Origin: Pseudomonas sp. ML96
GTDB taxonomy: Bacteria > Pseudomonadota > Gammaproteobacteria > Pseudomonadales > Pseudomonadaceae
Reading direction: 5' to 3'
Assembly (NCBI RefSeq): GCF_000761545.1
Contig: NZ_JPMY01000012.1
Location: 1-64,000 of the forward strand
DNA: 64,000 nt
Part shown: positions 26,454-35,847 of the stretch, piece after piece
Numbering within the stretch: position 1 is the first letter of the stretch
Layout: the number at the start of each line of letters is the position of its first letter
Position numbers and translations under genes: made by a program
The notes under the pieces: model-generated
What the model saw: only the letters and a program-made list of their open reading frames with translations
The model's database searches: none
Told to the model about the DNA's origin: nothing

Positions 26454-28760
26454 TCAGGCCAGTTCGGCTCGTAGCTGCCGCGCCGCCGCCACCATGTTGA
26501 CCAGCGCCGCCTCGGTCTCAGGCCAACCGCGGGTTTTCAGACCGCAGTCCGGGTTGACCCACAGGCGCTCGGCCGGCACGCGCTGCGCGGCCTTGCGCAT
26601 CAGGCGGACCATCTCGGCGCTGTCCGGCACCCGTGGCGAGTGGATGTCATACACGCCCGGGCCGATCTCGTTGGGGTACTCGAAGCGTTCGAAGGCATCC
26701 AGCAGCTCCATGTCCGAGCGCGAGGTCTCGATGGTGATCACGTCGGCGTCCATGGCGGCGATGGACTCGATCACATCGTTGAACTCGCTGTAGCACATGT
26801 GGGTGTGGATCTGCGTCTCGTCGCGCACCCCGCTGGCGGTCAGGCGGAAGGCTTCGGTGGCCCAGGCGAGATACTGCTGCCACTGGGCACGGCGCAGCGG
26901 CAGGCCCTCGCGGAAGGCCGCCTCATCAATCTGGATGACCTTGATGCCGGCAGTTTCCAGGTCGACCACCTCGTCGCGGATGGCCAGTGCCAGCTGGCGC
27001 GCTTGCTGCTCGCGGGAGATGTCGTCACGCGGGAATGACCACATCAGCATGGTCACCGGGCCGGTCAGCATGCCCTTCATCAGCTTGTCGGTGCAGCGCT
27101 GGGCATACTCGATCCAGGCCACGGTCATGGCCTGCGGACGCGACAGGTCGCCATAGATCAGCGCCGGCTTCACGCAACGCGAGCCATAGCTCTGCACCCA
27201 GCCGAAGCGGGTGAAGGCGTAGCCGTCGAGTTGCTCGGCGAAGTACTCGACCATGTCGTTGCGCTCGGCCTCGCCATGCACCAGCACGTCCAGGCCCAGT
27301 TGCTCCTGAATGCTCACGGCGTGGCGGATTTCGCTGTGCATGGCCTCGGTATAGTCGGCGGCGGACAGCTTGCCGGCCTTGAATGACTGACGCGCCAGGC
27401 GGATGGCCGAGGTCTGCGGGAAGGAGCCGATGGTGGTGGTGGGGAACGGCGGCAGATCGAGCAGCGCGCGCTGCTTGGCGATGCGCTCGGCGAACGGCGA
27501 TTGGCGCTGGCTATCGGCGGCGCTGATCGCAGCCAGACGCGCCTGCACAGCCGGCTTGTGGATACGTGGCGAGGCGGCGCGGCTGGCCTGCACGGCGTTG
27601 CTCTCGGCCAGTGCGGCCTGCACCTCGGCGGCCTGCGGCTCGCGCAGGGCCTGGGCCAGCACGGCGACCTCCTGGCACTTCTGCACGGCGAAGGCCAGCC
27701 AGCTTTTCAGCTCGGCATCCAGCTGGTCTTCGCGGCCCAGGTCGACCGGGCTGTGCAGCAGCGAGCAGCTCGGCGCCACCCACAGCCGCGAGCCCAGGCG
27801 CTCATGGGCCTGCTGCAGCACGTCCAGGGCAGCCTGCAGGTCGGTGCGCCAGATATTGCGGCCGTTGACCACGCCGAGCGACAGCATCTTGTAGGAAGGC
27901 AGGCGATCGAGGATGGCCGGGAACTGCTCCGGCGCGCGCACCAGGTCGATGTGCAGGCCATCCACCGGCAGGCTGGCGGCCAGGCCGAGGTTGTCTTCCA
28001 GGCCGGCGAAGTAGGTGGCGATCAGTTTCTTCAGCGGCTCCTTCTGCAGCAGGTTATAGGCGCGCTCGAAGGCGTTCTTCCAGGCTTGCGGCAGGTCGAG
28101 GGCGAGGATCGGCTCGTCGATCTGCACCCACTCGATGCCCTGGGCAGCCAGGCGCTGGAGGATTTCGCCGTAGACCGGCAGCAGGCGTTCGAGCAGGTCG
28201 AGACGCTCGAATTCCGCACCTTTTGCTTTACCCAGCCACAGGTAGGTCAGCGGACCGATCAGCACCGGCTTGAGGTTGTGGCCCAGGGCCTTGCCCTCCT
28301 CCACTTCCTCGAACAGCTGCTCCCAGCTCAGGGCGAACTGCTGGTCACGGGAGAACTCGGGGACCAGGTAGTGGTAGTTGGTATCGAACCATTTGGTTAG
28401 CTCTTGTGCAGAAGCGGGCTGGGCATGCGCGCCGCCACAGCAGGTGTTCTGGCTGACGCCACGGGCCATGCCGAACAGGGTGTCCAGGGTCGGTTTGGCG
28501 CCGTGCACATGGAAGCGTTCGGGGATCACGCCGAAGGCCAGCGAGTGGCTCAGCACCTGGTCGTACCAGGCGAAGTCGCCGACTGGCAGCAGCTCGATGC
28601 CGGCGTCCTTCTGCAGCTGCCAGTGCGCGGCGCGCAGCTCGCGGCCCACGGCGCGCAGGCCGGCCTCGTCCAGTTCGCCTTTCCAATAGGCTTCCAGGGC
28701 TTTCTTCAGTTCGCGGTCGCGGCCGATGCGGGGGAAGCCGAGGTTGTGTGCCAGTGCCAT
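26454..28760 (-). CDS. metE: Cobalamin-independent methionine synthase
   Basis: A 768-residue cytoplasmic enzyme that moves the methyl group of 5-methyltetrahydropteroyl-glutamate to homocysteine. It has both barrels: an N-terminal [26 protein letters not shown], and C-terminal zinc-site motifs [11 protein letters not shown] and [13 protein letters not shown]. The start at 28760 is chosen by homology; the frame adds only eight codons upstream. There is no room for a cobalamin riboswitch in the 111-bp gap to metR, so control is likely by MetR and homocysteine. Confidence 0.97.
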   Translation of the reverse strand: MALAHNLGFPRIGRDRELKKALEAYWKGELDEAGLRAVGRELRAAHWQLQKDAGIELLPVGDFAWYDQVLSHSLAFGVIPERFHVHGAKPTLDTLFGMARGVSQNTCCGGAHAQPASAQELTKWFDTNYHYLVPEFSRDQQFALSWEQLFEEVEEGKALGHNLKPVLIGPLTYLWLGKAKGAEFERLDLLERLLPVYGEILQRLAAQGIEWVQIDEPILALDLPQAWKNAFERAYNLLQKEPLKKLIATYFAGLEDNLGLAASLPVDGLHIDLVRAPEQFPAILDRLPSYKMLSLGVVNGRNIWRTDLQAALDVLQQAHERLGSRLWVAPSCSLLHSPVDLGREDQLDAELKSWLAFAVQKCQEVAVLAQALREPQAAEVQAALAESNAVQASRAASPRIHKPAVQARLAAISAADSQRQSPFAERIAKQRALLDLPPFPTTTIGSFPQTSAIRLARQSFKAGKLSAADYTEAMHSEIRHAVSIQEQLGLDVLVHGEAERNDMVEYFAEQLDGYAFTRFGWVQSYGSRCVKPALIYGDLSRPQAMTVAWIEYAQRCTDKLMKGMLTGPVTMLMWSFPRDDISREQQARQLALAIRDEVVDLETAGIKVIQIDEAAFREGLPLRRAQWQQYLAWATEAFRLTASGVRDETQIHTHMCYSEFNDVIESIAAMDADVITIETSRSDMELLDAFERFEYPNEIGPGVYDIHSPRVPDSAEMVRLMRKAAQRVPAERLWVNPDCGLKTRGWPETEAALVNMVAAARQLRAELA

Positions 28761-28814
28761 CTGTCCATCTCCGGTGTTCGTCAATGGCGCACATTCTCGA
28801 CACCGAGCACATCA

Positions 28815-28827
28815 TGAGACAAACTCA
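28815..28827. promoter_or_regulatory. Candidate MetR site 1
   Basis: TGAG-ACAAA-CTCA is an interrupted palindrome close to the MetR consensus TGAA-N5-TTCA, in the metE/metR divergent promoter region. Confidence 0.5.
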
Positions 28828-28859
28828 ACATATTCGTGATGATCACAAATTTTACTCAT

Positions 28860-28872
28860 TGAGATTCGCTCA
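28860..28872. promoter_or_regulatory. Candidate MetR site 2, touching the metR start
   Basis: TGAG-ATTCG-CTCA repeats the architecture of site 1, exactly 45 bp away. It reaches the A of the metR ATG, so MetR bound here would block its own transcription. Confidence 0.5.
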
Positions 28873-29789
28873 TGTTGGAACTGCGCCACCTCAAGACCCT
28901 GCACGCCTTGCGTGAGACAGACAGCCTGGTAGAGGCCGCCGAACGCCTGCACCTGACCCAGTCGGCGCTGTCGCACCAGTTCAAGGAACTGGAAGAACGT
29001 CTGGGCATGCAGCTGTTCGTGCGCAAGACCAAGCCGGTGCGCTTCACCAGCGCCGGCCTGCGCCTGCTGCAACTGGCCGACAGCCTGCTGCCGCAGCTGC
29101 GTGCGGCGGAGCGCGACCTGGCGCGCCTGGCGGGAGGGACCGCGGGCCGCCTACATATGGCCATCGAGTGCCACAGCTGCTTCCAGTGGCTGATGCCGAC
29201 CATCGACCAGTTCCGCGATGCCTGGCCGGAAGTGGAGCTGGACCTGGCTTCGGGCTTCTCCTTCGCCCCGCTGCCGGCGCTGTCGCGCGGTGACCTCGAC
29301 CTGGTGGTGACCTCCGACCCGGTGGAAATGAGCGGCATCACCTACGTGCCGCTGTTCACCTACGAGGCACTGCTGGCGGTGGCCAACCAGCACGCGCTGG
29401 CCAGCCGCCCCTACGTGATCCCCGAAGACCTGGAACGCGAGACGCTGATCACCTACCCGGTGGACCGCGACCGCCTGGACATCTTCACCCGCTTCCTCGA
29501 GCCGGCCGACATCGAGCCGGCGCAGGTACGCACCTCCGAGCTGACGGTGATGATGATGCAGCTGGTGGCCAGCGGCCGCGGCGTGTGCTGCCTGCCCAAC
29601 TGGGCGCTGCACGAGTACAGCTCGCGGGGTTATGTGACCGCCAAGCGCCTGGGCGAGAAGAGCCTGTACTGCACGCTGTACGCCGCGATCCGCGCCGACA
29701 TGCTCGACGCGCCGTTCATGCGCGACTTCCTGCTGACCGCCAAGGACACCTCCTTCGCCACCCTCGAAGGGGTCAGCGCCGCTCGTTGA
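28872..29789 (+). CDS. metR: LysR-family activator MetR
   Basis: A 305-residue regulator starting MLELRHLKTLHALRETDSLV, with the winged helix-turn-helix in the first 65 residues (SLVEAAERLHLTQSALSHQFKELE) and a LysR effector domain. Divergent placement next to metE and the sequence identify it as MetR, which uses homocysteine as co-inducer. The last bases overlap the antisense end of a 55-residue gene. Confidence 0.94.
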   Translation: MLELRHLKTLHALRETDSLVEAAERLHLTQSALSHQFKELEERLGMQLFVRKTKPVRFTSAGLRLLQLADSLLPQLRAAERDLARLAGGTAGRLHMAIECHSCFQWLMPTIDQFRDAWPEVELDLASGFSFAPLPALSRGDLDLVVTSDPVEMSGITYVPLFTYEALLAVANQHALASRPYVIPEDLERETLITYPVDRDRLDIFTRFLEPADIEPAQVRTSELTVMMMQLVASGRGVCCLPNWALHEYSSRGYVTAKRLGEKSLYCTLYAAIRADMLDAPFMRDFLLTAKDTSFATLEGVSAAR

Positions 29790-29940
29790 GGCAGGCCTGG
29801 CGCAGGCGCATGAACTGGGCGAACTCGCTGTCGCCCCGGCGTGGCACGCGCTCCTCACCCGTCTCGGGCAGATGCACGGCGGGCCTGGCGGATGGCTCCG
29901 GCAGGCCCTGCTTTCTTTTACTCGTCAGGTAAGAAAACAT
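29773..29940 (-). CDS. 55-residue protein translationally coupled to a DUF2790 gene
   Basis: Reading leftward from 29940 gives MFSYLTSKRKQGLPEP and so on to a TGA at 29773-29775. The ATG shares a base with the stop of the upstream DUF2790 gene (TGATG), a typical coupling arrangement. It is a basic, proline- and arginine-rich soluble peptide ending RQACLNERR. Its last 17 bp run antisense to the metR 3' end. I do not recognise it. Coupling and host-like codon use are the support; there is no homology. Confidence 0.55.
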   Translation of the reverse strand: MFSYLTSKRKQGLPEPSARPAVHLPETGEERVPRRGDSEFAQFMRLRQACLNERR

Positions 29941-30200
29941 CAGTTGTCTCGGCAGCCACCGCCCAGGGCCAAGTAGCTCAGGCTGTGGCGCTCGCCCTGG
30001 TGATCCTCGTAGACCATCACCGAGCGGGTCACGCCGCAGATGGCCGAGGTATCGGTGGTGGAGATCACCCTGGCCACGTCCAGATCCATGCCGTACTGGT
30101 ACTGCTCCACCTCGGAACGCTGCGCAGGGCCTTCGGCAGTAGTGGCGGCAAAGGCGAAGGAAGACAGACTGGCCAGGGCCAGAACGATGAATGCTTTCAT
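29940..30200 (-). CDS. DUF2790 small secreted protein, copy 1
   Basis: An 86-residue precursor with the signal peptide MKAFIVLALASLSSFAFA. The mature domain reads EQYQYGMDLDVARVISTTD and SAICGVTRSVMVYEDHQGE, ending GGGCRDN. Two cysteines could form a disulfide. DUF2790 proteins are periplasmic, largely Pseudomonas-specific and of unknown function. GAGAGGTG precedes the start at 30200. The stop overlaps the next ATG. The paralogue at 30449-30712 shares over half of the mature residues by eye. Confidence 0.85.
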   Translation of the reverse strand: MKAFIVLALASLSSFAFAATTAEGPAQRSEVEQYQYGMDLDVARVISTTDTSAICGVTRSVMVYEDHQGERHSLSYLALGGGCRDN

Positions 30201-30283
30201 GTTTACACCTCTCGGGATCACCGATTTCCGGCGCCGCAATCAGGCTGGCGGCGCGCTACGGAGTGAATTCTGCGAGCCGGGGC

Positions 30284-30338
30284 GGCGACGAAACAGCCGC
30301 GTTTGCAGGAAGCTTTCTTACGCATCAGGCAACAATTG
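30284..30338. repeat. Dispersed intergenic element, copy A
   Basis: GGCGACG, AAACAGCCGC, AAGCT, TTAC and GCAACAATTG recur in the same order at 36802-36859 in non-coding DNA. By eye about 70-75% of bases match over some 55 nt. It lies upstream of DUF2790 copy 1. Apart from this element and the hairpin at 30410-30433, the 30201-30448 interval shows nothing I can support. Confidence 0.5.
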
Positions 30339-30409
30339 ACCGACTCTGCCGGCCATTACCTAGTGCCCTATTGGGTGCAGCGCTGCAATCCTGCCTGCAG
30401 AAATGACGA

Positions 30410-30433
30410 TGCCCGGCACGGGCCGGGCATCCG
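30410..30433 (-). terminator. Hairpin after DUF2790 copy 2
   Basis: GATGCCCGGC and GCCGGGCATC form a perfect 10-bp stem with a 4-nt loop, 16 bp beyond the stop codon of the leftward gene. Only a weak T content (GTCATTTC) follows, so termination strength is uncertain. Confidence 0.55.
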
Positions 30434-30448
30434 TGCTCGTCAGGTAGA

Positions 30449-30712
30449 TCAGCCGTCGATGCAGCCGCCGCCGATCACCAGGTACTCCAGGCGATGCAGG
30501 CGACCCTGATGATCCTCGTAGGTCATGATCGACGGGGTCACGCCACAGATCTTCGAGACGTCGGTGGTGGAGATCACGTGGGCCACGTCCAGGTCCATGT
30601 CGTAGGTGTACACCTCGACGGCCGGCTGGTTGTCGGCGGTGGCTTCCGTCTGGCCCGCCGCGAAGGCGAACGGGGTCAGGCCGGCCAGGGCCAGCAGGGT
30701 CAAAACTCTCAT
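30449..30712 (-). CDS. DUF2790 small secreted protein, copy 2
   Basis: An 87-residue precursor with the signal peptide MRVLTLLALAGLTPFAFA. The mature part VEVYTYDMDLDVAHVISTTD, KICGVTPSIMTYEDHQGR and GGGCIDG parallels copy 1. It is a tandem duplicate with its own promoter region and hairpin. Function unknown. The 174-bp gap on its 5' side holds a 9-bp inverted repeat (CTTCGGCCG/CGGCCGAAG, 30743-30773). Confidence 0.85.
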   Translation of the reverse strand: MRVLTLLALAGLTPFAFAAGQTEATADNQPAVEVYTYDMDLDVAHVISTTDVSKICGVTPSIMTYEDHQGRLHRLEYLVIGGGCIDG

Positions 30713-30886
30713 TGGGCAGTGTCCTGATGTCAGGGAAAGGGGCTTCGGCCGTGCAGGTATGCAGCGGCCGAAGTTGCAGCCAGTCGGCCCGGTAGAGGGA
30801 AGCCTTGGCTGCTGTGCCTCATCGTGGGAGGCGGGACCATTCTAGGTAGGCGCCCTGCGGCGATATACGCGCGAAGTGCGCATGCA

Positions 30887-31783
30887 CTATTGCCGTCCCG
30901 GAAACAATCCTGCGACCTCCTCACCACCCTCCTCGACCACCACGGTGCAGGTCATGCCGGCGGCCAGCTCCAGCCCATCCGGCAGCGCATCGAGACGAAT
31001 GCGCACCGGCACGCGCTGGGCCAGGCGCACCCAGTTGAAGGTCGGGTTGACGTCGGCGGTCAGCTCGCGGCTCTGCGGGTTGTCGCGCTCGTAGATGCCG
31101 CGGGCGATGCTGTCGACACGCCCGCGCAGGCGCTGGCCATTCATCAGGCGCATCTCCACCGGCGCGCCGATGCGCACCCGCGCCAGGCGGGTCTCCTCGA
31201 AGTAGCCGTTGACGTAGAACGAGGCACTGTCGACCAGGGCCATGCTCGCCTCGCCAGTCTGCACGTAGTCACCTTCGAACACGCTGAGGTTGGTGATGTA
31301 GCCGTCGGCCGAGGCACGTACCTCGGTGCGCTGCAGCATGAGACGAGCCACGTCCAGCTGCGCCAGCGCCGACTGGTAGTCGGCCGTGGCGATGGCCGAC
31401 AGGTGCCCGGCATCCTCGCGGCTCTCGCGCGACACCACCAGATCGTCCATCTCCGCCCGGCGCTGGGCGTTGACCTCGCGCATGGCCAGGGCCGCCTTGC
31501 GCGCCGCCACCAGGGCCTCGGCCTGGCGCACGGCCAACTGGTAATGGCTGGGGTCGATGCGCAGCAGCAGGTCGCCCTTGGCCACGCGCTGGTTGTCGTG
31601 CACCGCGACTTCCACCACCAGCCCCGCCACGTCCGGAGCGATGTTGATGATGTCGGCGCGCACCCGGCCATCGCGGGTCCAGGGCGAGTCCATGTAGTGC
31701 AGCCACAGGGTGCGCACCAGCAGCGCGGCCGCGGCGCAGATGAGCAGGGTCGCGCAGACACTGACGAGACGTTTCAGGGGCAT
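30887..31783 (-). CDS. HlyD-type periplasmic adaptor of an AaeXAB-like efflux pump
   Basis: A 298-residue membrane-fusion protein with one N-terminal anchor (LVSVCATLLICAAAALLVRTLW), a biotinyl-lipoyl-like part (TRDGRVRADIINIAPDVAGLVVEV), a helical hairpin, and a barrel domain (GAPVEMRLMNGQRLRGRV). It links the FUSC-type inner-membrane protein to the outer-membrane factor. It is the last gene of the four-gene operon. By analogy with AaeAB the substrates would be aromatic carboxylic acids; this is inference. Confidence 0.9.
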   Translation of the reverse strand: MPLKRLVSVCATLLICAAAALLVRTLWLHYMDSPWTRDGRVRADIINIAPDVAGLVVEVAVHDNQRVAKGDLLLRIDPSHYQLAVRQAEALVAARKAALAMREVNAQRRAEMDDLVVSRESREDAGHLSAIATADYQSALAQLDVARLMLQRTEVRASADGYITNLSVFEGDYVQTGEASMALVDSASFYVNGYFEETRLARVRIGAPVEMRLMNGQRLRGRVDSIARGIYERDNPQSRELTADVNPTFNWVRLAQRVPVRIRLDALPDGLELAAGMTCTVVVEEGGEEVAGLFPGRQ

Positions 31784-31808
31784 GGAGGTTCTCTGTGAGC
31801 AGGGCTAA

Positions 31809-32009
31809 TCAGCGGTAGATGGTCAGCGCCAGGGCGCAGTACAGGCAGGTGAACAGGCCCACGCGCAGCAGCGTCGGGTGCCAGGCGTGGCGATACAGGC
31901 CGGCCTTGGCGAACAGGCGGTCGAGCCCCCAGGCCAGCAACAGGGTGAGCAGGAACAACAGGGTCAGGCTCGGCAGGTAGACGCCGTGCAGGGTGATCTC
32001 ACGCGGCAT
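31809..32009 (-). CDS. DUF1656 small membrane protein (AaeX-like)
   Basis: A 66-residue protein with two hydrophobic segments (LPSLTLLFLLTLLLAWGLDRL and LRVGLFTCLYCALALTIYR). It begins MPREITLHGVYLPSL, as typical for DUF1656. It overlaps the FUSC gene by 11 bp and accompanies such pumps throughout Proteobacteria. Confidence 0.9.
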   Translation of the reverse strand: MPREITLHGVYLPSLTLLFLLTLLLAWGLDRLFAKAGLYRHAWHPTLLRVGLFTCLYCALALTIYR

Positions 32010-34161
32010 GGGCGGCCCTCGGGTAATGGCCGGCGGGCTCGGGCGCGCGCAGCGGCGACAGCGGGTCGAGCAGCGAGCTGCGGATGAAGTGCAGGTAGCT
32101 GAGCATGCGCCGCAGTGGCGAGCTGTCGAACTGCGGCGCGCAGGGCTCGGCGGTGCCGCGCAGGGTGTCGATGGCCTGCTCCACCGCCTGTAGCGCGCGT
32201 TGGCGATTGACCTCGCCGGGCCTGACGAACAAGCGAATCAGCGCCCGACCCATGGCGCGGATGGCGTACCGCCAGGGCATCGCCTCGGCGTAGCAGTCCA
32301 ACGGCGGTAGGCGCATCTGTTCCAGGCGCAGTTCGATCACCGCGTGGCCGACCTCCTGCACGGCGAAAGTCCAGCGCAGTAGCTGGCGCTGCACATCGGC
32401 GCGCCCGCTGGCCACGCCGTAGGCCTGGCTGAGCAGATCGCGCGTGCCGCTCTCGAACGCGCCGACCAAGCCGGCCAGGCGCCCGCTCACCGCCTGCACC
32501 ACGCACATGCGCAGCTCATGCTCCAGGCGCCGCCACAGCCAGGGCCGGTTGGGCGGCAGGATGATCAGCGCCGCCACCGTGGCCACGCCCATGGCCAACA
32601 GCGCCGCCAGGTACTCGTTGAGCAGACGCAAAGGGTCGTAGATCGTCAGGTTGGCCGGCAGCGAGATCATGCAGAACCACATCAGCAGACCCAGGCCATG
32701 GCCGGCGCTGGCGGGCCGCGCGCACAACCAGGCGCCGAAGGCGAACACCGGCGCCAGGGCGCAGCAGAGCAAGGCGAAGCCATCCAGCCAGGGCAGTATC
32801 CAGAAGGTCAGGACGAAGCCCAGGCAAGCGCCGCCGAGCGCGCCCAGGCCGATCTGCGCAGACAACCGCCCAGGGCTGGACGAGGTCGACGCCAGCGCCG
32901 CGACCATGCCCGCGGTGAGGACGAAGGTGCCGCCGCTGGGCCAGGCGGTGGCCATCCAGAACAGGCCGAGCAGGAGCATCAGCAAGGCGCTGCGCCCTCC
33001 CGCCACCGCTGCCGCGGCGAGGTTGGCGCGTGGCCGGAAACTGTCGCGCCAGTCTTCGCGGACATGCTGGTGATCGAGCAGCGAGGCATGGGTGCGAGCG
33101 TAGTCGAGCAGATCGCCGGTGAAGCGATAGAGCAGCTCGGCGGCGGTGTCGTAATCCAGTTGCTGCGCCTCCTGCGCACGGCCGATGGCCAGCCACAGGC
33201 GCCCCTGGCGGATGTTCTGCATCAGCTGCGGCCGGGCGTTCTCCAGGCTGGCGCGCAGCCATTCGGCATCGGCCTCGCTGCAGGGGCGCTGCTGCAGGGC
33301 GGCGAGCAGCGTGGCGACTTCGGCCAGGCTCGGCTGCAGGGCATCGCGCACCCGCTGCCCGCCCTCGCCTGCCAGACGCTGGAGCAACTGGTGCAGGGCG
33401 TGGAAGCGCGTCGACAGCACCAGGAACTCGCTGTTCAGCCGGCCCAGGCGCCCGTGGCGCAGGCGCATGTGCGGGTCCTCGAAGGCGCTGGCATTGCGCA
33501 GGTTCTCCAGGCTCACCGCGGCGGCGGCAAAGCGCACGTTGTAGTCCTCGAAGTGCGCCTCGCCGAGGTCGCCCTGCAGTCCCGAACTGGCGAAACCGGC
33601 GAACTCGCGCAGGCGCGCCTGCAGGCGCAGCTGCAGGTCGTCGCTGCTGCGCTGCGGCAGTACCAGGCCATGCACCAGGCCGGTACAGAGAATGCCCAGG
33701 CTGATCTCCAGCACCCGCCACAGCGCCTGCATGAAGGCGCCCTCGGGCATCTGCGTGGCCGGCAGGCCGATCATCAGCGCGGTGTAGCCGGCCAGCACGC
33801 AGGCATAGCCGCGGAAATCGCGATAGCGCGAGGCACCGGCCGTGCACAGGCCGATCCACAGCGCCAGGCTGAGCATGAACAGCCCGCGCTCCTGGTTGAA
33901 CAGAGCGATCAGCAGCACCATCACCGCCAGCCCGAGCAGAGTGCCGAGCAGGCGGTAGAAACTCTTGGCCAGCACCTGGCCGCTCTGCGTCTGCATGACG
34001 ATGAACACGGTGGCCAGCACAGTGCTCGGCTGCGGCAGTTCCAGGCGATAGGCCAGCCACAGGGCGAGGAAGGCGCTGAGCAGGCCCTTGGCGACGAAGG
34101 CCCAGGTTAGGCCGTCGCTGCGCGCCCAGGCGCGCAAGGCGAGTTTGAGGGAGTTCGGCAT
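31999..34161 (-). CDS. FUSC-family aromatic acid exporter (AaeB-like)
   Basis: A 720-residue inner-membrane protein. It carries two sets of membrane segments, near residues 20-170 and 380-530, each followed by a cytoplasmic helical region. Family stretches are STVLATVFIVMQTQSGQVLAKS, RLLGTLLGLAVMVLLIALF and, in the second half, MATAWPSGGTFVLTAGMVAALAS. It would be the energy-coupled translocator of the pump. It lies 9 bp after the outer-membrane factor gene. Confidence 0.9.
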   Translation of the reverse strand: MPNSLKLALRAWARSDGLTWAFVAKGLLSAFLALWLAYRLELPQPSTVLATVFIVMQTQSGQVLAKSFYRLLGTLLGLAVMVLLIALFNQERGLFMLSLALWIGLCTAGASRYRDFRGYACVLAGYTALMIGLPATQMPEGAFMQALWRVLEISLGILCTGLVHGLVLPQRSSDDLQLRLQARLREFAGFASSGLQGDLGEAHFEDYNVRFAAAAVSLENLRNASAFEDPHMRLRHGRLGRLNSEFLVLSTRFHALHQLLQRLAGEGGQRVRDALQPSLAEVATLLAALQQRPCSEADAEWLRASLENARPQLMQNIRQGRLWLAIGRAQEAQQLDYDTAAELLYRFTGDLLDYARTHASLLDHQHVREDWRDSFRPRANLAAAAVAGGRSALLMLLLGLFWMATAWPSGGTFVLTAGMVAALASTSSSPGRLSAQIGLGALGGACLGFVLTFWILPWLDGFALLCCALAPVFAFGAWLCARPASAGHGLGLLMWFCMISLPANLTIYDPLRLLNEYLAALLAMGVATVAALIILPPNRPWLWRRLEHELRMCVVQAVSGRLAGLVGAFESGTRDLLSQAYGVASGRADVQRQLLRWTFAVQEVGHAVIELRLEQMRLPPLDCYAEAMPWRYAIRAMGRALIRLFVRPGEVNRQRALQAVEQAIDTLRGTAEPCAPQFDSSPLRRMLSYLHFIRSSLLDPLSPLRAPEPAGHYPRAAHAA

Positions 34162-34170
34162 GGGCAGGTC

Positions 34171-35679
34171 TCAGGGGCGAGGAAGAAGGCGCAGACGCGG
34201 CTCGTGCGGCACCAGGCTGGCGTCATCCGCGCTCTCGGCCGGTGGCTGCACGCCGCCACCGAGGGCCAGCAGCAGATCGGCCTGGGCGCTGAGCCGTGCG
34301 GCCAGCACCTGCTGCTGGGTCAGCTGGCGTTCGAGCAGCGCCGGCAGGGCCTGCAGCACTTCGTCGTAGCCGGTCAGGCCACGTCGCTGCGCCAGCGCCG
34401 CCAGGTCGCAACTGCGCTGCGCCACTGCAACCGCCTCGGCGGCCAGCTGCGCCTGCTGCTGCAGCGACTGCTGGCGCACCAGGCCGTCGGCCACCTGCTG
34501 CAGGGCCAGCAGCAGGCCCTGGTTGTACTGCTCCACGGCAAGGTCGTAGTCGGCGCTCGCCACGCCCAGCTCGCCACGCCGGCGGCCGCCGTCATACAGC
34601 GGCAGGTTGAGCGCGGGGCCAAGGTTGTAGGCCAGTTTGTCGTAGTGCAGAAAGTCCAGCAGGCTGCCCTGGGTCGCGTTGCTGCCCAGCCCGGCCAGCA
34701 GGTCGATATTGGGATAGAAATCGGCCTTGGCCACCTCGATGCCGCGCGCCGCGGCAGCCACCTGCCAGCGCCGCGCCTGCAGGTCCGGGCGCTGGCCAAG
34801 CAGCTCCAGCGGCAGATGTGCGGGCAAGCCGATGTTGCGCTGCAGGTTCAGGCGCGGCCGGCGCAGCCGCTCGCCTGCCCCCGGTCCCTGCCCGGCCAGC
34901 ACGGCGAGCTGGTGCTGAGTGATGACACGGGCCTCGTGCAGGGCATCCAGGCGCCGGTGGCTCTCGGCCAGCGGCTCCTGCAAACGGTTCACCTCCTGGC
35001 GTGTGCCGATGCCATCGCGCAGGCGGCTCTCGGCCAGTTGCACACGTGCCTGCTGCTGGGTCAGCAGGGCCTGGGCGATGTCCGTCTCGGCATACAGCAG
35101 GGCCAGCTGGATGTAGCTGCGCAGCAGGTTGCCCTGCAGCTCCAGCGCCGCTACCCGCGCCTCGGCCACCTGCTGGCGGACCTGGTCGACGGCCGCATGG
35201 CTGCGGCTGCGTTCGCGGTCCCAGAGGTCGAGGTCATAGCGAAAGCCGAGCTGGCTGCTGTTGTTCCAGCTGCTGGTACGCCCGAGCACGCCGGGGCCGT
35301 AGAAGTAGTCGGCCGGCCAGCGCTTGCGCTGCACGCTGGCATCGAGCTGCACCTGCGGCGCCTCCGCCGACTCCACCACGCCGGCCAGTGCCTCGGCCCG
35401 GCGCACACGGGCCGCCGCCTGGGCCAGGCTCGGGCTGTGCGCCAGCGCCTGCTCCATCCAGGCGTCCAGCTGGGCATCGCCATAGGCGCGCCACCAGCGA
35501 GTGTCCGGCCAGGCAGCTTCGTGCTCGGCCTGCTGCACGGCGGCGCCGAGGTCGACAGCGTCGGCCTGCAATAGGTTGGATTGGGGAACAATGCCGTGGC
35601 TGTCGATACAACCAGCGAGCTGGGCAAACAGGGTCAACAGACTGGCGTTCATGAGGCACGACCAAGCGATGCGAGGCAT
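34171..35679 (-). CDS. NodT-type outer-membrane efflux lipoprotein
   Basis: A 502-residue outer-membrane factor with a lipoprotein signal ending in LAGC (MPRIAWSCLMNASLLTLFAQLAGC), two repeated helical-barrel halves and long coiled coils (NNSSQLGFRYDLDLWDRERS marks the family). It forms the exit duct for the adaptor and FUSC protein encoded downstream. A shorter start at 35652 is possible but has no ribosome-binding site. It heads the operon and is divergent from a LysR regulator. Confidence 0.9.
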   Translation of the reverse strand: MPRIAWSCLMNASLLTLFAQLAGCIDSHGIVPQSNLLQADAVDLGAAVQQAEHEAAWPDTRWWRAYGDAQLDAWMEQALAHSPSLAQAAARVRRAEALAGVVESAEAPQVQLDASVQRKRWPADYFYGPGVLGRTSSWNNSSQLGFRYDLDLWDRERSRSHAAVDQVRQQVAEARVAALELQGNLLRSYIQLALLYAETDIAQALLTQQQARVQLAESRLRDGIGTRQEVNRLQEPLAESHRRLDALHEARVITQHQLAVLAGQGPGAGERLRRPRLNLQRNIGLPAHLPLELLGQRPDLQARRWQVAAAARGIEVAKADFYPNIDLLAGLGSNATQGSLLDFLHYDKLAYNLGPALNLPLYDGGRRRGELGVASADYDLAVEQYNQGLLLALQQVADGLVRQQSLQQQAQLAAEAVAVAQRSCDLAALAQRRGLTGYDEVLQALPALLERQLTQQQVLAARLSAQADLLLALGGGVQPPAESADDASLVPHEPRLRLLPRP

Positions 35680-35847
35680 CTGCGCTACATCCTGGGAACG
35701 GGCGAAACCGAAGGGGCGGCAGATTCTAGAAGGGCGCCGTGCGGCGGATAAGCAGGCAGTTAGATGATGGATTGTGTACTGAAATAGCAGTAATCCCGAC
35801 TAGACTGCGGTGACAGAATCCGCCTCCCTGCCCCGTCGGAATCCTCC

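Noticed and set aside
28761..28871. Cobalamin riboswitch ahead of metE
   Set aside because: The divergent spacer is only 111 bp and shows none of the conserved B12-box sequence.
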